DNA from: Stenotrophomonas sp. ATCM1_4
GTDB lineage: Bacteria > Pseudomonadota > Gammaproteobacteria > Xanthomonadales > Xanthomonadaceae
Length of the DNA stretch: 64,000 nt
Assembly: GCF_004348115.1 (NCBI RefSeq)
Contig: NZ_QPFB01000001.1
Span: forward strand, 87,752-151,751
Reading direction: 5' to 3'
The notes beneath the pieces are model-generated. The model saw nothing but the letters and a program-made list of their open reading frames with translations, was not told the DNA's origin and did not search any database. This document shows positions 1-8,906 of the stretch, piece after piece. The position numbers and the translations under genes are program-made. Numbering within the stretch: position 1 is the stretch's first letter; each line of letters opens with the position of its first letter.

Positions 1-387
1 GGCGGCCTGGGTCTTGGGCGGGGTGCGGTTGAGCTCGTCGGCCAGCAGCAGGTTGGTGAAGATCGGGCCCTGCTGGAAGCGGAACGCGCGCTTGCCGGTG
101 CCGTGGTCCTCCTCCAGCAGCTCGGTGCCGAGGATGTCGCTGGGCATCAGGTCGGGCGTGAACTGCACGCGCCGGAACTGCAGCTCCAGTGCCTGCCCGA
201 GCGAGCGCACCAGCAGCGTCTTGCCCAGGCCCGGTGCGCCTTCGAGCAGGCAGTGGCCGCCGGCGAGCAGGCCGATCAGCAGTTGCTCGACCACCGCCTG
301 CTGGCCGACCACCGCCTGCGCCAACGCGCCGCGCAGTTCGCCCAGGCGGGGCAGCTGGGAATCGAGGTCGGGGGAAGTGGCAGTCAT
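1..387 (-). CDS. MoxR-type AAA+ ATPase, N-terminal part (cut by window edge)
   Basis: The first 129 residues of a MoxR-family AAA+ ATPase are visible; the rest lies outside the window. The Walker A motif GAPGLGKT falls at residues 50-57 and a Walker B-like LLLADELNR at about 113-121, both typical of MoxR, and the N-terminal VVGQ motif of the family is present. MoxR ATPases act as chaperone-like remodelling factors and often work with von Willebrand factor A proteins. ATG at 387 is the natural start. It begins 16 bp after the DUF4159 gene stop, so it should be the next gene of a leftward operon with tldD and tldE. The family is certain; the substrate is unknown. Confidence 0.9.
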   Translation of the reverse strand, partial: MTATSPDLDSQLPRLGELRGALAQAVVGQQAVVEQLLIGLLAGGHCLLEGAPGLGKTLLVRSLGQALELQFRRVQFTPDLMPSDILGTELLEEDHGTGKRAFRFQQGPIFTNLLLADELNRTPPKTQAA

Positions 388-403
388 GCGGTCACCAGTG
401 GGG

Positions 404-1120
404 TCAGTGCGTCAGTGCGTACATCACGATGTTCACGCCGAACTTCGTGTTGTCCTCGGCCAGGAAGCGTTTGTTGCGCCAGTCGTAGTCCCATTCGCAG
501 CCGTAGTCCTTGTTGCTGTAGAGCACGCCCAGCCGGCCATCGATCTCGATGCCCTTGAGGTAGTCGTGCACCAGGTCATCGCCCCAGCCGTTGAGCTCGA
601 AGCCGGTGGCCGGCGGACCTTCGGGAAACTTGAAGAAGCTGTTGTAGATGGCGTGGTTGTTCGGCAGCTTCTTCAATGCGGTGGTGCCGAAGATGCCGCG
701 CATCTGCGCCTCGAACGAGGTGGCGAACAGGCCGTCGATGTCATGGTTGCAGTCATCGACGAAGACGAAGCCGCCGTTGCGCACGTAGCGCTCGAAGTTG
801 CGGCGTTCGTCGGGGTTGAACTCGACCAGCTTGTGCCCGGCCAGGTAGCAGAACGGCGCGCGCAGCATCTTCGGGTCGGACAGCGCCACGACATGTTCGT
901 TGGGGTCCACGCGCAGCGTGGTGTAGTCCACCAGCGAGGTGAGCAGGTTGGACGGCATGCGCGCGTCCACGTCCCAGTCGCCGGAGTCGTACTTCAGGCG
1001 GGTGAACCAGAAGTCGTAGCGGCCGGCCTGCGCGTGGGCCCGGCCGGGCAACGCGGCCGCAACCGCACCGCCAAGCAGCAGCTGCAGGAATTGCGCTCGC
1101 GTTAGACGGGACTGGAGCAA
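404..1120 (-). CDS. Exported DUF4159-domain protein
   Basis: A 238-residue protein with an N-terminal export signal (ending near ALPGRAHAQ, residues 23-31) followed by one DUF4159 domain, recognisable from [16 protein letters not shown] and the [13 protein letters not shown] stretch. DUF4159 proteins have a glutamine-amidotransferase-like fold and are commonly found beside MoxR and DUF58 genes; their activity is not established. The signal begins [14 protein letters not shown], which looks like a Tat signal (TRRxFL) with the second arginine replaced by alanine. The only in-frame start that keeps the signal is TTG at 1120, with no clear ribosome binding site, so the exact N terminus is uncertain. 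It lies between tldE and moxR in the same orientation. Confidence 0.8.
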   Translation of the reverse strand: MLQSRLTRAQFLQLLLGGAVAAALPGRAHAQAGRYDFWFTRLKYDSGDWDVDARMPSNLLTSLVDYTTLRVDPNEHVVALSDPKMLRAPFCYLAGHKLVEFNPDERRNFERYVRNGGFVFVDDCNHDIDGLFATSFEAQMRGIFGTTALKKLPNNHAIYNSFFKFPEGPPATGFELNGWGDDLVHDYLKGIEIDGRLGVLYSNKDYGCEWDYDWRNKRFLAEDNTKFGVNIVMYALTH

Positions 1121-1147
1121 AGGCCAAGAATCTCAGGAAACCAGGAG

Positions 1148-1277
1148 CCCCTCTCCCGCAGGCGGGAGAGGGGTTGGGGTGAGGGCCGGGCGAAGCCTCA
1201 TGGTGCTCGATGCCACCGTGCGTTGCGCCGTACCCTCATCCGCCCTTCGGGCACCTTCTCCCGGGGGGGAGAAGGTG
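1148..1277. repeat. Intergenic palindromic repeats (family A)
   Basis: Two copies of the GC-rich palindrome type that recurs in this window. The first pairs CCCCTCTCCCGC (1148-1159) with GCGGGAGAGGGG (1162-1173). The second (about 1231-1277) is of the CCCTCATCCGCCC / ACCTTCTCCC type. They lie between tldE and the DUF4159 gene and could form stem-loops in the operon transcript. Confidence 0.7.
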
Positions 1278-1283
1278 TATCAA

Positions 1284-2618
1284 TCACACCGCATCGGACA
1301 ACGAGGTGAACGTGAAATCACGCAGCTTCATCGGCGGGATCATCATCACGAAGCTGGACTCGTCGCCGGCCACGCGCACCGGCTTGCCCAGTTCGTCGAT
1401 GTTGTTGAGCATGATCACCGGCGACTCGTTGAAGCGGAAGTTCTTCACCGGGTGCTTGATCTGGCCGTTCTCGATGTAGAACGTGCCGTCGCGGGTCAGC
1501 CCGGTCAGCAGCACGGTCTGCGGGTCGACCATGCGGATGTACCAGGTGCGGGTGACCAGGATGCCCTTCTCGGTGCCGCGCACCAGCTCGGCGATGGACT
1601 TGCTGCCGCCGCTCATCAGCAGGTTGCCCGGTTGCGCGTTGGCGGTCTTGCCCTGCTTCTGCGCCCAGTAGCGCGAATAGCTGAGGTTGGCGACCTTGCC
1701 GTTCTCGATGATGGCCATGCGCTCGCGCGGCATGCCTTCGCCGTCCCACGGCAGCACCGGTGCATCGGGATGCCACGGGTCGGCGAACAGGTTCACCTGC
1801 GGGTCGTAGACCTGCTCGCCCAGCTTGTTGCCGCCGCCCTTCCTGGACAGGAAGCTGCGGCCTTCGTCGGCCGAGCGGGCGCTGAAGAAATTCATCATGA
1901 AGCTGATCAGGCCCGCGGCGGCGGCAGGCTCCAGGATCACCGTGTACTTGCCCGGCTCCAGCGCCTTGGCCTCGGCCGATTCGGTGGCCTTGCGCTTGGC
2001 GATCTCGATGTCCTGGTCGGCCCTGAAATCCGATGCGTCCTTCAGGTTGCGGCCCACCCAGCCCGAACCGCGGCCGTCCTCGGTGCGCACGGTGCAGGTG
2101 TAGTTGAAGTTGGTGCTCTTCTGGTAGCCGAAGTTGCCGTTGCTGTTGGCGATGGCGACGAAGCCGTTGCCGTCCTCCAGGAAGCCGGCGGCGACCAGGC
2201 CATGGCCGCGGCACGGGGCGATCGAGTCGGCCGCCACCTTGGCGCGGAACTCCGGGTCGATCGCGGCGGTGGACGCGCTGAAGGTCGGGCTGGCGGTGTA
2301 CTGCTGCTTGCCGATGGCCGGCACGAACTCGGGGTTTTCCGGAGCCAGCTTCGCAAGGTCCTCGGCGCGGCGGACCACGCGCTCCAGCGAGGCGTCATCG
2401 AACTCGTTGATCGAGGCGGTGCCCACGCGCTTGCCGAAGGCCACCTGCACGGCCAGTTCGGCATTGCTGACGATGCCGCTGGTGGAGACGTTGTTCAGCG
2501 CGAAACGGATGTTGCCATCGACCGAGCCGGCCAGCGTGGCGGTGCATTCATCGGCCTTGGACAGCGCGATGACCTTGTCCAGGATGGCCTTGGCTTCCTG
2601 TTCGGTGAAGATGCTCAT
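1284..2618 (-). CDS. pmbA: TldE/PmbA-family protein (partner of TldD)
   Basis: A 444-residue protein of the TldD/PmbA (peptidase U62/M103) family. It lacks the HExxxH metal site, as expected for the TldE/PmbA subunit that pairs with catalytic TldD; in E. coli the heterodimer is a metalloprotease that processes microcin B17 and degrades CcdA. ATG at 2618 is preceded by AAGGAG at good spacing, and the family match begins directly at MSIFTEQEAKAILDKV. No signal peptide is visible, although the neighbouring TldD has a Tat signal. It starts 22 bp after the tldD stop, so the two are surely co-transcribed. In-frame sequence upstream overlaps tldD and adds nothing recognisable. Confidence 0.9.
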   Translation of the reverse strand: MSIFTEQEAKAILDKVIALSKADECTATLAGSVDGNIRFALNNVSTSGIVSNAELAVQVAFGKRVGTASINEFDDASLERVVRRAEDLAKLAPENPEFVPAIGKQQYTASPTFSASTAAIDPEFRAKVAADSIAPCRGHGLVAAGFLEDGNGFVAIANSNGNFGYQKSTNFNYTCTVRTEDGRGSGWVGRNLKDASDFRADQDIEIAKRKATESAEAKALEPGKYTVILEPAAAAGLISFMMNFFSARSADEGRSFLSRKGGGNKLGEQVYDPQVNLFADPWHPDAPVLPWDGEGMPRERMAIIENGKVANLSYSRYWAQKQGKTANAQPGNLLMSGGSKSIAELVRGTEKGILVTRTWYIRMVDPQTVLLTGLTRDGTFYIENGQIKHPVKNFRFNESPVIMLNNIDELGKPVRVAGDESSFVMMIPPMKLRDFTFTSLSDAV

Positions 2619-2640
2619 GGTTCTCGAAGCTCCTTGACGA

Positions 2641-4275
2641 TCAGCCGAGGCTGCGCGCGGTATTGATGACGTTGATGCCGTCGAAACGGGCGGTGGACGA
2701 GCCATGCGACACGGCCGAGACCTGGCCCGGCTGGCCCTTGCCGTCGAAGAACGAGCCGCCCAGGCGGTAGTCGCGCTCATCGGCCACGGCGCTGCAGGCG
2801 TTCCAGAATTCCGGCGTGCGGATCTGGTAGGCCACGTCCTCTAGCATGCGGGTGATCTGCCCGTTCTTGATCTCGTAGAACAGCTGCCCGCCGAACTGCG
2901 CGTTGTAACGCTGCTGGTCGATGGAGAACGAGCCGTCGCCGATGATGTAGATGCCGTTCTCCACGTCCTTGACCAGGTCGGCCACCGACAGCGGGGTCTT
3001 GCCCGGTGCCATCGACACGTTGGCCATGCGCTGGAACTGCACGCTGGACCACGAGTCGGCATAGCAGCAGCCATCGGACTCGGTCTTGCCCAGGATGTGG
3101 GCCTGGTCGCGGATGGTCTGGTAGTCGACCAGCTTGCCGTCGGTGATCAGCGGCCAGCGCTTGGTCTTCACGCCCTCGTCGTCGTAGGCCACCGCGCCGA
3201 GCGAGCCGGGCTGGGTCTTGTCGGCGAAGATGTTGACCTTGTCGCTGCCGTACTGGAAATGCTGCTCGCGCTTGTCCAGCGTGGCGAAGCTGGTGCCGGC
3301 GTAGTTGGCCTCGTAGCCGAGCACGCGGTCCAGCTCCAGCGGATGTCCGACCGATTCGTGGATGGTCAGCCAGGTGTGCGAGGGGTCCAGCACCAGGTCG
3401 TACTTGCCCGGCTTCACCGACGGCGCCTTGAGCTTCTCCTGCGCGTGCTTGGCCGCGGCGATGGCGTCCTCGCGCATGTCGTAGGACTGGCCGTACACGG
3501 TCACGCCGTTGGGCAGCACGGTCTTGCCGGAGGCATCGCCGTCCAGGTATTCGAAGCCCAGGCCCATCGGCGAGGACAGGCCGTCGCGGGTGCGGAACTT
3601 GCCGCTGGCCTTGTCGATGGCGGTGACCGTCATCGGTGCCCAGATGCGGTGCACGTCCTGGTCGATGTAGGAGCCATCGGTGGAGGCGAAGTACTTCTGC
3701 TCGTTGACCAGAAACAGCATCGAGTTGACGAAGCTGGCACCGGCGGCGGTCGCGGCGGCATTGACGCCCAGCAGCAGGTCGGCCTTGTCCTTGATCGGCA
3801 CTTCCATCGCGTTCTTCCTGATCGGCGTGCGCCAGCTGACCTCGCCGTAGCCCGGTGCCTTGGCAAACTGCACCGGCGCGGTCTGCACCTTGGCATTGGC
3901 CTTGGCGATGGCGGCGGCCTGCTGCGCGGCCTTGACCACGCCGGCCGGGCTCAGGTCGTTGGTGGCGGCGAAGCCCCAGGCACCATTCACGATCACGCGG
4001 ATGCCGGTGCCGGTGGACTCGGTGTTCACCACGTTCTGGACCTTGTCCTCGCGGGTGATCACGAACTGGCGCAGGTAGCGGCCGATGCGCACGTCGCAAT
4101 AGGTGGCGCCGGCGGCGCGGGCGGCGTTCAGTGCGTCATCGGCCAGGCGTTTCTTGACGGCGGGGTCGAGCACCGTGAGCAGCTGCTCGGCGGCGATCGC
4201 CTTGCCGAAGAACGATGGCACCATCAGGCCACCGGCGGTGAGCCCGGTCAGGGCGAGGAAGTCACGTCTTTGCAA
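2641..4275 (-). CDS. tldD: TldD-family metalloprotease with Tat signal
   Basis: A 544-residue TldD homologue. The catalytic zinc motif is HESVGH at residues 306-311, in the family context LTIHESVGHPLELDRVLG. The N terminus MQRRDFLALTGLTAGG is a canonical twin-arginine signal, cleaved probably after AIA near residue 29, so the protein is predicted to be folded in the cytoplasm and then exported. E. coli TldD is cytoplasmic and shorter, so the signal is the notable feature. A Cys-Cys pair (403-404) lies in the conserved DGCCYADSW segment. First gene of the tldD-tldE-DUF4159-moxR cluster. A close paralogue lies at 6459-8087. Confidence 0.92.
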   Translation of the reverse strand: MQRRDFLALTGLTAGGLMVPSFFGKAIAAEQLLTVLDPAVKKRLADDALNAARAAGATYCDVRIGRYLRQFVITREDKVQNVVNTESTGTGIRVIVNGAWGFAATNDLSPAGVVKAAQQAAAIAKANAKVQTAPVQFAKAPGYGEVSWRTPIRKNAMEVPIKDKADLLLGVNAAATAAGASFVNSMLFLVNEQKYFASTDGSYIDQDVHRIWAPMTVTAIDKASGKFRTRDGLSSPMGLGFEYLDGDASGKTVLPNGVTVYGQSYDMREDAIAAAKHAQEKLKAPSVKPGKYDLVLDPSHTWLTIHESVGHPLELDRVLGYEANYAGTSFATLDKREQHFQYGSDKVNIFADKTQPGSLGAVAYDDEGVKTKRWPLITDGKLVDYQTIRDQAHILGKTESDGCCYADSWSSVQFQRMANVSMAPGKTPLSVADLVKDVENGIYIIGDGSFSIDQQRYNAQFGGQLFYEIKNGQITRMLEDVAYQIRTPEFWNACSAVADERDYRLGGSFFDGKGQPGQVSAVSHGSSTARFDGINVINTARSLG

Positions 4276-4521
4276 GGCTGCTCTCCGGAGGCGCGGCCCG
4301 CGATGCGGGCAATGGGCAACGAACGACGATGGCTTCGCGATGCTCTGCGAACCCTCCCGATTCTTGCGGGCGCGCGATGGCAGCGGTAGTGACTTTAGGC
4401 ATGGATGATGTGCGGGCGGTGCGGTTCGGGGCGCACGGCATCCCCCTCCGCAACGCGTCCCTTGCCTGCGGCAAAGGGAGGGAGCGGTTCAGGAGTGAAC
4501 GGGAGGGCTGGCGTTGATGCG

Positions 4522-5430
4522 TTACCCGCGGCCCCCGACCACGTCGCCCATCACCCCCTGCAGCCATTCCACGAACACCCGCAGCCGCTGCGAGGGATGC
4601 CGCCGATGCGGGAACAGCAGGTGCATCGGCATCGGGTCGGCGCGGTGGTCCGGCATCACCTCCACCAGGCGCCCATCGGCCAGCTCATCGCGCACGTCAT
4701 AGGCGGGGATCTGGATCAGCCCCATCCCGGCGATGCAGCAGGCGATGTAGGCCTCGGCGCTGTTGACGGTGACGCGCCCGCGCAGCGGCAGGGTGTGCAG
4801 CGCCCCGTGTTCGCGCCACTCCCAGGGTTCGACCCGGCCGCTGCCGGGCGAGGCGTACAACACGCCCCAATGCTGCTCCAGCCGGCGTGGATGAACAGGC
4901 ACGCCGTGCGTGGCCAGGTAGCCGGCACTGGCCACGTTGAGCAGCGGCAGCTGGCCCAGGCTGCGCGCCACCAGGCGCGAGTCCTGCAGCGGGCCGACCC
5001 GCAACGCGCAATCCACGCCGTCCTCGACCAGGTCGATGCTGCGGTCGGTGATGCCCAGTTCCACGTCGATCTGCGGATGCGCCTGCAGGAACGCCGGCAG
5101 CGCCGGTGCCACGATCAGGCGCCCGATGCGGCCGGGGACATCGACCTTCAGCCGCCCGCTGAGCGCCTGCGGCGCCTGCCGGAACAACTGCTCGGCCTCG
5201 TCCGTGTCGGCGATCAGCTGCTGGCAGCGGGCATGGAACAGCAGCCCGTCCTGGGTGGGCGTGACCTGGCGGGTGGTGCGGTGGAGCAGGCGCGTGCCCA
5301 GCCGCTGTTCCAGCGTGCGCACCGCCTCGGAGACGGTGGAGCGCGGCAGGTTCAACTGGTCGGCGGCGCGGGTGAAGCCGGCACAGTCGACCACGCGGAC
5401 GAAGATGCGGTACAGCTCGATGCGGTCCAT
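4522..5430 (-). CDS. LysR-family transcriptional regulator
   Basis: A 302-residue LysR-type regulator with an N-terminal winged helix-turn-helix (residues 1-60, including FTRAADQLNLPRSTVSEAV) and a C-terminal substrate-binding domain of the kind seen in AaeR/YafC-like regulators. ATG at 5430 is preferred because MDRIELYRIF is the usual N terminus; a TTG at 5457 would add nine residues without homology. It is divergent from the SDR gene at 5538, the usual arrangement for a LysR regulator and its target. The effector is unknown. Confidence 0.88.
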   Translation of the reverse strand: MDRIELYRIFVRVVDCAGFTRAADQLNLPRSTVSEAVRTLEQRLGTRLLHRTTRQVTPTQDGLLFHARCQQLIADTDEAEQLFRQAPQALSGRLKVDVPGRIGRLIVAPALPAFLQAHPQIDVELGITDRSIDLVEDGVDCALRVGPLQDSRLVARSLGQLPLLNVASAGYLATHGVPVHPRRLEQHWGVLYASPGSGRVEPWEWREHGALHTLPLRGRVTVNSAEAYIACCIAGMGLIQIPAYDVRDELADGRLVEVMPDHRADPMPMHLLFPHRRHPSQRLRVFVEWLQGVMGDVVGGRG

Positions 5431-5437
5431 GGGCGGA

Positions 5438-5457
5438 TTGTCCGGAAAGGCCGACAA
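5438..5457. promoter_or_regulatory. Candidate LysR operator between divergent genes
   Basis: An inverted repeat, TTGTC (5438-5442) and GACAA (5453-5457) separated by 10 bp, lies immediately upstream of the LysR ATG and about 80 bp before the SDR gene. Position and symmetry suit an autoregulatory LysR site, but the arm spacing is not the classic T-N11-A. Confidence 0.3.
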
Positions 5458-5537
5458 GTGAAGTCAGAATGGCGGGCTTTATCCGGAATTCCAAGCCGAT
5501 AGCCTCTGTGGGCATCCACCCGCTCAGGAGTTGCCCC

Positions 5538-6311
5538 ATGACCGACCATCGCATCCACGGCAAGACCGTCCTCATCGCCGGCGGCGCCAAGAACCTGGGC
5601 GGCCTGCTCGCCCGTGACCTGGCCGCCCAGGGCGCGGCCGGCATCGCCCTCCATTACAACGGCGACGCCGCCCGTGCCGAGGCCGAGGCCACCGCCGAAG
5701 CGGTGCGCGCCGCCGGCGCCGACGCGCACCTGTTCCAGGCCGACCTGACCCACGCCGCGGCGGTGGAGCAGCTGTTCGCCGATGCCCGGCAGGCATTGGG
5801 CCGCATCGACATCGCGGTCAACACGGTGGGCAAGGTGCTGAAGAAGCCGATGACCCAGATCAGCGAGGCCGAGTTCGACCAGATGGACGCGGTCAACAAC
5901 AAGGCGGCGTTCTTCTTCCTGAAGGAAGCCGGCTGCCACCTGGCCGACAACGGCAAGGTGTGCACGCTGGTGACCTCGCTGCTGGGGGCGTTCACCCCGT
6001 TCTACTCCAGCTATGCCGGCACCAAGGCGCCGGTGGAGCACTACACCCGTGCGGCGGCCAAGGAGTTCGGCGAGCGCGGCATCTCGGTGACCGCGATCGG
6101 CCCGGGGCCGATGGACACGCCGTTCTTCTACCCGGCCGAAGGTGCCGACGCGGTGGCGTACCACAAGACCGCCGCGGCGCTGTCGCCGTTCTCGCGCACC
6201 GGCCTGACCGACATCCAGGACATCGTACCGTGGGTGCGCTTCCTGGTGTCCGAAGGTTGGTGGATGACCGGGCAGACGATCCTGGTCAATGGTGGGTATA
6301 CGACGCGCTGA
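5538..6311 (+). CDS. Short-chain dehydrogenase/reductase (SDR)
   Basis: A 257-residue classical SDR oxidoreductase. The nucleotide-binding motif is GGAKNLGG at residues 15-22, and the catalytic set appears as Ser147 and Tyr159-Ala-Gly-Thr-Lys163. The C-terminal VNGGYTTR ending is typical. ATG at 5538 follows a clear CAGGAG. The glycine motif carries Asn and Lys where most SDRs have TGxxxGxG, a variant seen in a minority of the family. Divergent from the LysR gene, so probably its target. The substrate cannot be assigned. Confidence 0.88.
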   Translation: MTDHRIHGKTVLIAGGAKNLGGLLARDLAAQGAAGIALHYNGDAARAEAEATAEAVRAAGADAHLFQADLTHAAAVEQLFADARQALGRIDIAVNTVGKVLKKPMTQISEAEFDQMDAVNNKAAFFFLKEAGCHLADNGKVCTLVTSLLGAFTPFYSSYAGTKAPVEHYTRAAAKEFGERGISVTAIGPGPMDTPFFYPAEGADAVAYHKTAAALSPFSRTGLTDIQDIVPWVRFLVSEGWWMTGQTILVNGGYTTR

Positions 6312-6321
6312 CAGCGTCGCC

Positions 6322-6447
6322 CCTCATCCGCCCCGTTGGGGCACCTTCTCCCGCTTGCGGGAGAAGAAAGCGGTTTGCTGCAGTGTGCGGTGCTTCCCTC
6401 CCTTCTCCCGCAAGCGGGAGAAGGTGCCCGCAGGGCGGATGAGGGCA
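6322..6447. repeat. Large inverted pair of family A repeats
   Basis: Two family A elements face each other. The left arm (CTCATCCGCCCC and GGGGCACCTTCTCCCGC, from about 6322) is mirrored by CGGGAGAAGGTGCCC and GGGCGGATGAG ending at about 6447, with an irregular middle of about 30 bp. Each arm also contains its own CTTCTCCCGC/GCGGGAGAAG hairpin. It lies between convergent genes (SDR and the second tldD), where it could end transcription from both sides. Confidence 0.75.
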
Positions 6448-6458
6448 GCGTTTCGCGT

Positions 6459-8087
6459 TTACCCCAACGACCGCGCGGTATTGATGATGCTCACCCCGTC
6501 AAAGCGCGTCGTCGCCGAACCGTGCGACACCGCCGACACCTGGCCCGGTTGGCCCTTGCCGTCGAAGAACGAACCGCCCAGGCGGAAGTCGCGTTCGTCG
6601 CAGATCGCGCTGCAGGCATTCCAGAACTCGGGCGTGCGGATCTGGTACGCCGCGTCCTCGACCAACCCGGTGATCTCGCCGTTCCTGATCTGGTAGCAGA
6701 GCTGGCCGCCGAACTGCGCGTTGTAGCGCTGCTGGTCGATCGAATACGAACCACGGCCGTGGATGTAGATGCCGTTCTCCACGTCCTTGACCATCTGCGC
6801 CGGCGTCAACGGTGCCTTGCCCGGGGCCAGCGACACGTTGGCCATGCGCTGGAACTGCACGCTCTTCCACGAATCGGCGTAGCTGCAGCCGTGCGAGGCG
6901 TTCTCGCCGAGGATGTGCACCTCGTCGCGGGTGGCCTGGTAGTTGACCAGGATGCCGTCCTTGACCAGGTCCCAGCGCCGGGTCTTCACGCCCTCATCGT
7001 CGTACCCCACCGCGCCCAGGCTGTACGGCTCGGTCTTGTCGGCGGTGAAGTTGACGATCTCGCTGCCCCAGCGATAGCCGCTCTCGCGCTTGTCCAGCGT
7101 GGCGAAGCTGGTGCCGGCGTAGTTGGCTTCGTAGCCGAGCACGCGGTCCAGCTCCAGCGGGTGGCCAACGTTCTCGTGGATGGTCAGGAACAGGTTGGAC
7201 GGGTCCAGCACCAGGTCGTACTTGCCCGGCTTCACCGACGGCGCGGTGAGCTTGGCGCGCGCCTGCTTCGCGGCGGCGATGGCGTCCTCGACCGGGTCAT
7301 AGGAATGCCCGTAGCCCACCACGCCACAGGGCAGTGCGTGCTTGTCGGCGGCGTTGCCGTCGAGGAACTCCCAGCCCATGCCGGCCGGCGCCGACAGCCC
7401 GGCGCGGGTGCGGAACTTGCCGCTGGCCTTGTCGATGGCGGTGGCGGTGAACGGCAGCCAGATGCGGTGCACGTCCTGGTCGATCCAGGAGCCATCGCTG
7501 GAGGCGAAGTACTTCTGTTCGTTGACCAGGAACAACTGCGAGTTGATGAAGTCGGCGCCGGCGTTGATCGCCGCGGCATTGATCGACAGCAGCAGCTCCA
7601 CCTTGTCCTTGACCGGCACCGCCATCGCGTTGCTGCGGATCGGCGTCGCCCATTGCACCTCACCGACGCCCGGCGTCGGTGCCAGCTGCACGGCACGGGT
7701 CTGGATCTTCGCGTTGGCACGCGCGATCGCCATGGCCTGGGCCACGGCGGCGGCCACGCCCTGCGCATTGGTCTGGTTGCTGGCGGCGAAGCCCCAGGCA
7801 CCATCGACGATCACGCGGATGCCCACGCCGGCGGATTCGCTGTTGGTGACGTTCTGCACCTTGTCTTCGCGGGTGACGATGGCCTGGTTGAGGTAACGAC
7901 CGATGCGCACGTCGCAGTAGCTGGCACCGCCGTGTTTGGCCAATGCCAGCACGGTGTCGGCCAATGCCTTCTTCTTCGCCACGTCCGATGGCGTGAGCAG
8001 CTCCTCGGCGGCGATCAGGCGGGCATTGGGCAGCATCATCCCGGCCAGGCCGAGACCGGAGAGGGTGAGGAACTGACGGCGTTGCAT
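6459..8087 (-). CDS. Second TldD-family metalloprotease with Tat signal
   Basis: A 542-residue paralogue of the TldD at 2641-4275. The HExxxH motif is HENVGH at residues 304-309, and the N terminus MQRRQFLTLSGLGLAG is again a twin-arginine signal. ATG at 8087 is chosen because it starts exactly at the Tat motif; longer in-frame sequence upstream shows no homology. The Cys-Cys pair of the first copy is Cys-Ser here. Long stretches are nearly identical at the DNA level to the first copy, for example around 7090-7160. It stands alone, with no TldE gene beside it, so it may share the partner encoded at 1284-2618. Confidence 0.9.
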   Translation of the reverse strand: MQRRQFLTLSGLGLAGMMLPNARLIAAEELLTPSDVAKKKALADTVLALAKHGGASYCDVRIGRYLNQAIVTREDKVQNVTNSESAGVGIRVIVDGAWGFAASNQTNAQGVAAAVAQAMAIARANAKIQTRAVQLAPTPGVGEVQWATPIRSNAMAVPVKDKVELLLSINAAAINAGADFINSQLFLVNEQKYFASSDGSWIDQDVHRIWLPFTATAIDKASGKFRTRAGLSAPAGMGWEFLDGNAADKHALPCGVVGYGHSYDPVEDAIAAAKQARAKLTAPSVKPGKYDLVLDPSNLFLTIHENVGHPLELDRVLGYEANYAGTSFATLDKRESGYRWGSEIVNFTADKTEPYSLGAVGYDDEGVKTRRWDLVKDGILVNYQATRDEVHILGENASHGCSYADSWKSVQFQRMANVSLAPGKAPLTPAQMVKDVENGIYIHGRGSYSIDQQRYNAQFGGQLCYQIRNGEITGLVEDAAYQIRTPEFWNACSAICDERDFRLGGSFFDGKGQPGQVSAVSHGSATTRFDGVSIINTARSLG

Positions 8088-8239
8088 GGGGGCGGGGCTC
8101 CGGAGCAGGCGATGCACGCATCGCGCAAGACCGTTGAATCTCGGCGCCAGCCCACGCCGGGCACAAGTGACCATGGTCATGCGTGGGCCGAAAGTGGCAT
8201 TGCGGCACAATCAAGACGGTCTTTCCCGGTGGCGCCGCC

Positions 8240-8866
8240 ATGCCCGACAAACCCTATGCCGAATCCTGCGAGCGCAACCGCGCGCCCATCCTGGCCGAGC
8301 TGCAGCGACACCTCGGTGGCGCCCGGCGCGTGCTGGAGATCGGCAGCGGCACCGGCCAGCACGCGGTGTATTTCGCCGCGGCGCTGCCCTGGCTGAGCTG
8401 GCAGGCCAGTGATCACCGCGACCACCTGCCGGGTATCAGGCAATGGCTGGACGAGGCGGCGCTGCCAAACACGCCGTCGCCCATCGCGCTGCAGGCAGTC
8501 ACCGAACCCGTCGCCGGCCTGCAGCCGGTGCCCACCGCCGGTGGCCGCTTCGATGCGGTGTTCACCGCCAACACCCTGCACATCATGAGCTGGACGCACG
8601 TGCAGGCCTTGTTCGCCGGCCTGCCGGCGGTGCTGTCCACCGATGGCCTGCTGCTGGTGTACGGGCCATTCAACTACGGCGGTGCGTTCACCAGCGACAG
8701 CAACCGTGCCTTCGATGGCTGGTTGAAGGCGCGCGATGCCGCCTCCGGCATCCGTGACTTCGAGGCGGTCGACGCGCTGGCGCGCGCGCAGCGGCTGGTG
8801 CTGCAGGCCGACGTGGCGATGCCGGCCAACAACCGCTTGCTGGTCTGGCAGCGCCAACCCGGTTGA
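8240..8866 (+). CDS. DUF938 SAM-dependent methyltransferase-like protein
   Basis: A 208-residue protein of the DUF938 family, a class I SAM-dependent methyltransferase fold. The SAM-binding loop is EIGSGTGQHA at residues 33-42, and the start PYAESCERNRAPIL is characteristic of the family. ATG at 8240 is chosen because homology begins there. Divergent from the second tldD gene, and 40 bp upstream of the M61 peptidase gene, with which it may be co-transcribed. The substrate is unknown. Confidence 0.85.
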   Translation: MPDKPYAESCERNRAPILAELQRHLGGARRVLEIGSGTGQHAVYFAAALPWLSWQASDHRDHLPGIRQWLDEAALPNTPSPIALQAVTEPVAGLQPVPTAGGRFDAVFTANTLHIMSWTHVQALFAGLPAVLSTDGLLLVYGPFNYGGAFTSDSNRAFDGWLKARDAASGIRDFEAVDALARAQRLVLQADVAMPANNRLLVWQRQPG

Positions 8867-8906
8867 GGACCGGCTAGGATGCGGGAACTTCTCGGGAGGG
8901 CAGGGC

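Noticed and set aside
1179..4389. Long plus-strand frames over tldE and tldD
   Set aside because: They show low-complexity Arg/Ala/Gly-rich translations with no homology and are shadows of the tld genes.
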